Below the pieces are notes generated by a model that had not been told where the DNA came from, ran no database searches, and worked only from the letters and a program-made list of their open reading frames with translations. This document shows, in pieces, positions 15,748 to 18,414 of a stretch of 18,414 nucleotides of DNA (position 1 is its first letter; the number at the start of each line of letters is the position of its first letter). The stretch covers positions 1 through 18,414 of the forward strand of contig CAXXRT010000014.1 in NCBI GenBank assembly GCA_963666945.2, read 5' to 3'. This stretch comes from G963666945 sp963666945 (GTDB lineage: Bacteria > Bacteroidota > Bacteroidia > Bacteroidales > Marinifilaceae). A program made the translations under genes and the position numbers.

Positions 15748-16197
15748 TCAGTCAATCTCCTTGTAATCTAAACATTCTATATAATAGGAAGTATAGGACG
15801 ACTTTCCGTTATCGTCCATCCATTTTAGAATCCTCTGGCTTTCATTGATCTTGACTGCAGATTCATGCTCTTTGGCATGCTCCAGCATTTCTTCCACCCT
15901 CTTACGGCTCAGTACTTTCGATTTAAGGGTCCCGGAAACCTTGATATTCCTGCGCATTAAGGCTTGACTGAACTTCTTTGTACTGTCTTTCCATTCTACC
16001 AATATGCACTGCATGTTTTCGTTTACCAGCAAACACCTCTTTGAGGTACAATGACACACGTGACAGACCTCACCGTAGGTGCTTACCATTTCTCCTGCCG
16101 TGGGCTCCTGCAGCAGTTCTGCTATTGTATGCTGCCTGCTGTTATTACAGGCAACAAAAACGGTCAACAGAACTCCAAAAAACAATAACTTTCTCAT
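15748..16197 (-). CDS. Small cysteine-rich lipoprotein, OB-fold-like (function unknown)
   Basis: A 149-residue lipoprotein: MRKLLFFGVLLTVFVAC with the acylated Cys at 17. The mature part looks like a Bacteroidetes family of OB-fold-like lipoproteins (beta segments MVSTYGEV, CLLVNENMQCILVEW, NIKVSGTLKS; then a helical segment; then the family-like end ILKWMDDNGKSSYTSYYIEC). Its oddity is a dense cluster CHVCHCTSKRC (45-55): four Cys and two His within 11 residues. That could bind a metal or be redox-active; this is inference. There is no acidic export motif after Cys 17, so it probably faces the periplasm. It is the last gene of a probable operon, 29 bases after the WG-repeat gene, behind a TonB-dependent receptor. 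That context hints at uptake or handling of a metal or metal complex. Confidence 0.68.
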   Translation of the reverse strand: MRKLLFFGVLLTVFVACNNSRQHTIAELLQEPTAGEMVSTYGEVCHVCHCTSKRCLLVNENMQCILVEWKDSTKKFSQALMRRNIKVSGTLKSKVLSRKRVEEMLEHAKEHESAVKINESQRILKWMDDNGKSSYTSYYIECLDYKEID

Positions 16198-16226
16198 ATA
16201 TAATTATTTAATTGTTAGCAATATTC

Positions 16227-17312
16227 TTAATCTATCTTTCCCTTGTATATAATTTTGCCCGACTTATCTATATAGGCTGCAGATTTCTCTACAAGATAAA
16301 CCCTGGCCACACCGTTAACAAATTCATTGGCCGATTTATACCGGGGACTAATCACATAGCTGCCTTTCTTGTCAATATAACCCCAAAGATCCCCCTCCTT
16401 CACGTATGCCAGTCCTTCATGAAACTCCAAAGAACTGAACCAGCCTGCACCAAATTTATAGTCTATAACCAACTCTCCCCTGGTATTGATAAATCCCCAC
16501 TTGCCTTCCTGGTTCTCTACTGCGGCAAGTCCTTCCGAAAAAGAGGCTGCATCACTGTACTCCCCTTCAAAGGCAAATTCCCCCGACTCGTTAATGTACC
16601 TGTATTTATCTCCTGTTTTTACCTTGGCCAAACCGCAGTAAAACCAGTCCCCGCGGGAAAATTCTATATCTGTTACAAGACTTCCCTTTTTGTCTATGTA
16701 ATTGTGCTTATCATCGGATGTTACCACCTCACAAAAACCGTTGCAAAACCTGCCTGCACTCTTAAACTTTGGTTCTATAACAAGAATTCCTCTTGTATTG
16801 ATAAAACCATACTTGCCGCTTATCTTTACGCTTGCCAGTCCTTCCTGAAAATCCCCCTGCTGTTCGTAGTCCGCCTCAATAACAAATTCTCCTTTTTTGT
16901 TTATATATCCACTTTTCCCTTCCAAGGATGCCCTGGCCAGTCCGTCTCTGGTAAAACGTGAGGCTGAGGTCAGCTTGTGTTCAATGACTACCTCTCCCTT
17001 AGTGTTTATATATCCCCAGTTGTGGTACATACCGTCTTCTCCCTTCATCCTGAATATTGCAAGACCGTAGTAAAAAGGATCGGCTGAATCAAACTGAGGT
17101 TCTATGACTATATCTCCCGTTCTGTCAATATAGCCGGTTTTACCCTCTACCTCTATGGGGTAAAGATTTGTTTTATAGTCTATGCTGTTTGACTCCTGTT
17201 TTGTAATATCCATATCCTCGTCACTACAAGCACAAAAAGATACCATCAAGGACAACACTAATAATATATTTGTTTTCAGCCTGTTCATTGTATTTGTTTT
17301 CAACCTGTTCAT
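16227..17312 (-). CDS. WG-repeat lipoprotein, probably surface-exposed
   Basis: A lipoprotein of 361 residues from the ATG at 17312, or 353 from the ATG at 17288; the two starts lie in a 24-bp tandem duplication, so both give MNRLKTN. The signal peptide ILLVLSLMVSFCAC ends at Cys 29. Directly after it come SDED, resembling the acidic lipoprotein export signal of Bacteroidetes that sends lipoproteins to the outer face. From residue 60 on there are eight WG-type repeats of about 30-35 residues (pattern GYINKKGEFVIEADY, then F.EGLA.V) and a final partial one. WG repeats are thought to form a propeller or solenoid that binds partners. Given its place between a TonB-dependent receptor and a second lipoprotein, it may be an accessory surface protein of that receptor; this is inference. 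Confidence 0.85.
   Translation of the reverse strand: MNRLKTNTMNRLKTNILLVLSLMVSFCACSDEDMDITKQESNSIDYKTNLYPIEVEGKTGYIDRTGDIVIEPQFDSADPFYYGLAIFRMKGEDGMYHNWGYINTKGEVVIEHKLTSASRFTRDGLARASLEGKSGYINKKGEFVIEADYEQQGDFQEGLASVKISGKYGFINTRGILVIEPKFKSAGRFCNGFCEVVTSDDKHNYIDKKGSLVTDIEFSRGDWFYCGLAKVKTGDKYRYINESGEFAFEGEYSDAASFSEGLAAVENQEGKWGFINTRGELVIDYKFGAGWFSSLEFHEGLAYVKEGDLWGYIDKKGSYVISPRYKSANEFVNGVARVYLVEKSAAYIDKSGKIIYKGKID
17267..17312 (-). repeat. 24-bp tandem duplication covering the start of the WG-repeat gene
   Basis: Bases 17267-17288 and 17291-17312 are identical except for one position, with a 24-bp period. Each copy encodes MNRLKTN, so the gene has two in-frame start codons in near-identical context. 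Confidence 0.85.
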
Positions 17313-17388
17313 CTTATTTATTTTTTATGCAGAAAAACTGCCGTACTATACTTTTTATTAACAACTCTTTCTTTTTCTGGCCCTTATA

Positions 17389-17408
17389 CCTGTTATATCT
17401 TTAACAGG
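17389..17408 (-). repeat. Hairpin across the stop codon of the TonB-dependent receptor gene
   Basis: CCTGTTA (17389-17395) is an inverted match to TAACAGG (17402-17408) around a 6-base loop, and the stop codon (17393-17395) lies in the stem. No T run follows, so it is not a terminator; this agrees with read-through into the WG-repeat gene 80 bases on. Confidence 0.4.
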
Positions 17409-18414
17409 ACTACCATCTTGCAATTAAAGCCCATGGCCGGCACGTACGATCCCCAGGGGTGGTAATTTGTATTAAGCAAATTATTTACCACCATCCTCAA
17501 CTTTGGATTATAAGGCAAACCCTTAAGAGTCAAACCCATTCCCATATCTATTATTACATGAGAGGCAGAGGGCTCGTAACCCCAGGGACCTCCTCCCGTC
17601 TTGGGGGGCTTTTCGGCCACCCTGTTCTGCTCTGCGGTGCACCTGGCCGATAGTTTCAGATAATATCCCTTGACATACCTGCTGGCAGAAAAAGCATGAT
17701 ATTTTACGCCGGGAGTAAAATTAAGGGGGGGCATACCAAACAGGGGTGCATTATCCTTAAACATATCCACACCATGCACATGAGCGGCCGAAAGACTTAC
17801 AAGAAGATTGTCAGATTTCTTTAGCACATTATCAAAACGGTATGAAGATGATAGCTCTCCACCCATAAGCCTGGCATCTGTGTTTTCGTATGTGAAGTCA
17901 ACACCCGAATCGGGACTTCCTGCAACCTCGGTGATAAATCCATACATACGGTTACAGAACAGGGCCAAATCCCATGACAACCTGCCTGCGGAAGTCCTGC
18001 CCCTGAAACCAATATCATAATTCCATCCGTATTCAGGCTTAAGGGCGGGGTTCCCCTTCTTGGAACCCTTACAGGTTATTACCTCTGTAAAAAGCTCCTC
18101 GGCGGTAGGCACACGGAAAGCCCTTCCCATATTAAAGGAAAGATAAATATCTTCCTTAAGGGTATATACCATACCAAGGTTACCGCTCACCGCATCCAGC
18201 TCCCTTTTCTGCTCCTTGTTTCCGGCAAGACTACCCTCGTTTATGACAGACCTGTCATAACGAAGACCCGCAACTATCCTTAACTTTTCGGTACAGTCCC
18301 ACCTGTTCTCGGCAAAAACGCCTGCGCTCCTTTGTCCCGCATTGCTGTATCCCTCTTTTATGCCGCTGGTATTATTATAATAGTCAAACAAATCAGTGGG
18401 ATTATCCAGGGTAA
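17393..18414 (-). CDS. TonB-dependent outer-membrane receptor, C-terminal part (cut by window end)
   Basis: The last 340 or so residues of an outer-membrane beta-barrel receptor; the frame is open to base 18414, so plug domain and signal peptide lie outside. Visible barrel features: AGVFAENRWDCTEKLRIVAGLRYDRS, the highly typical NMGRAFRVPTAEELFTE, KGNPALKPEYGWNYDIGFRG, repeated amphipathic strands with aromatic ends, and near the end LRMVVNNLLNTNYHPWGSY. The sequence resembles siderophore-, haem- or metal-type receptors rather than glycan-type SusC, but the ligand cannot be told. The last residue is Ile rather than the usual Phe of barrel proteins. It is the first visible gene of a probable operon with the WG-repeat and cysteine-rich lipoproteins. 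Confidence 0.88.
   Translation of the reverse strand, partial: TLDNPTDLFDYYNNTSGIKEGYSNAGQRSAGVFAENRWDCTEKLRIVAGLRYDRSVINEGSLAGNKEQKRELDAVSGNLGMVYTLKEDIYLSFNMGRAFRVPTAEELFTEVITCKGSKKGNPALKPEYGWNYDIGFRGRTSAGRLSWDLALFCNRMYGFITEVAGSPDSGVDFTYENTDARLMGGELSSSYRFDNVLKKSDNLLVSLSAAHVHGVDMFKDNAPLFGMPPLNFTPGVKYHAFSASRYVKGYYLKLSARCTAEQNRVAEKPPKTGGGPWGYEPSASHVIIDMGMGLTLKGLPYNPKLRMVVNNLLNTNYHPWGSYVPAMGFNCKMVVLLKI

Noticed and set aside
16212..16961. Long plus-strand open frame (249 codons) opposite the WG-repeat gene
   Set aside because: It is antisense to a clear repeat lipoprotein and owes its length to the repeated codon pattern there; its product has no domain, and Cys/Phe/Leu-rich composition is typical of a shadow frame.
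1..18414. Mobile element, CRISPR array, tRNA or rRNA
   Set aside because: I found no transposase or integrase, no regularly spaced direct repeats, no target-site duplications and no tRNA- or rRNA-like sequence on either strand by eye.

Overview
The window looks like chromosome of an AT-rich member of the Bacteroidetes, probably order Bacteroidales. Several signs agree: a class II ribonucleotide reductase C-terminus of the Bacteroides type, a DUF4837 lipoprotein, an EF-G paralog of the Bacteroides EF-G2 kind, many lipoproteins, a TonB-dependent receptor, an absence of clear Shine-Dalgarno sites, and promoters with the Bacteroidetes -33 TTTG / -7 TAnnTTTG pattern. I see no insertion sequence, phage gene, CRISPR array, tRNA or rRNA. 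Most of the window is ordinary housekeeping and envelope genes.

Layout. At 1-418 (+) lies the C-terminus of nrdJ, facing a DUF4837 lipoprotein at 662-1665 (-); each gene has its own terminator in the gap. A saccharopine-dehydrogenase-family gene (1836-3168, +) runs into the uncharacterised envelope pair DUF3108 protein plus Ig-like lipoprotein (3270-5927, -, probable operon). Next are nhaA (6115-7422, +, with the best promoter in the window), comF (7433-8165, -) and a TonB-type protein (8229-9029, +). Lipid A/LPS core biosynthesis is represented by waaA (9306-10532, -), which is divergent from metK (10849-12135, +). The metK leader carries a recognisable SAM-II riboswitch. A membrane zinc peptidase (12348-13028, -) is divergent from an EF-G2-like gene (13272-15428, +). 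The right end is a probable minus-strand operon: TonB-dependent receptor (cut by the window), a WG-repeat lipoprotein with a surface-export-like acidic motif, and a small cysteine-rich OB-fold-like lipoprotein.

The most striking overall pattern is six single-base (+1) frame disruptions in four genes: nrdJ twice, DUF4837 twice, the start of the saccharopine dehydrogenase, and comF once. Each is restored by removing one base, and the protein sequence on both sides is well conserved. Five of the six lie in the first 1.85 kb. Residual insertion errors in the assembly are the simplest explanation, with recent pseudogenisation second.

The best candidates for real biology are the SAM-II riboswitch with its promoter, the EF-G paralog lacking the catalytic GTPase histidine, and the receptor/WG-repeat/OB-fold lipoprotein operon. 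I did not find a clearly new defence or mobile system.
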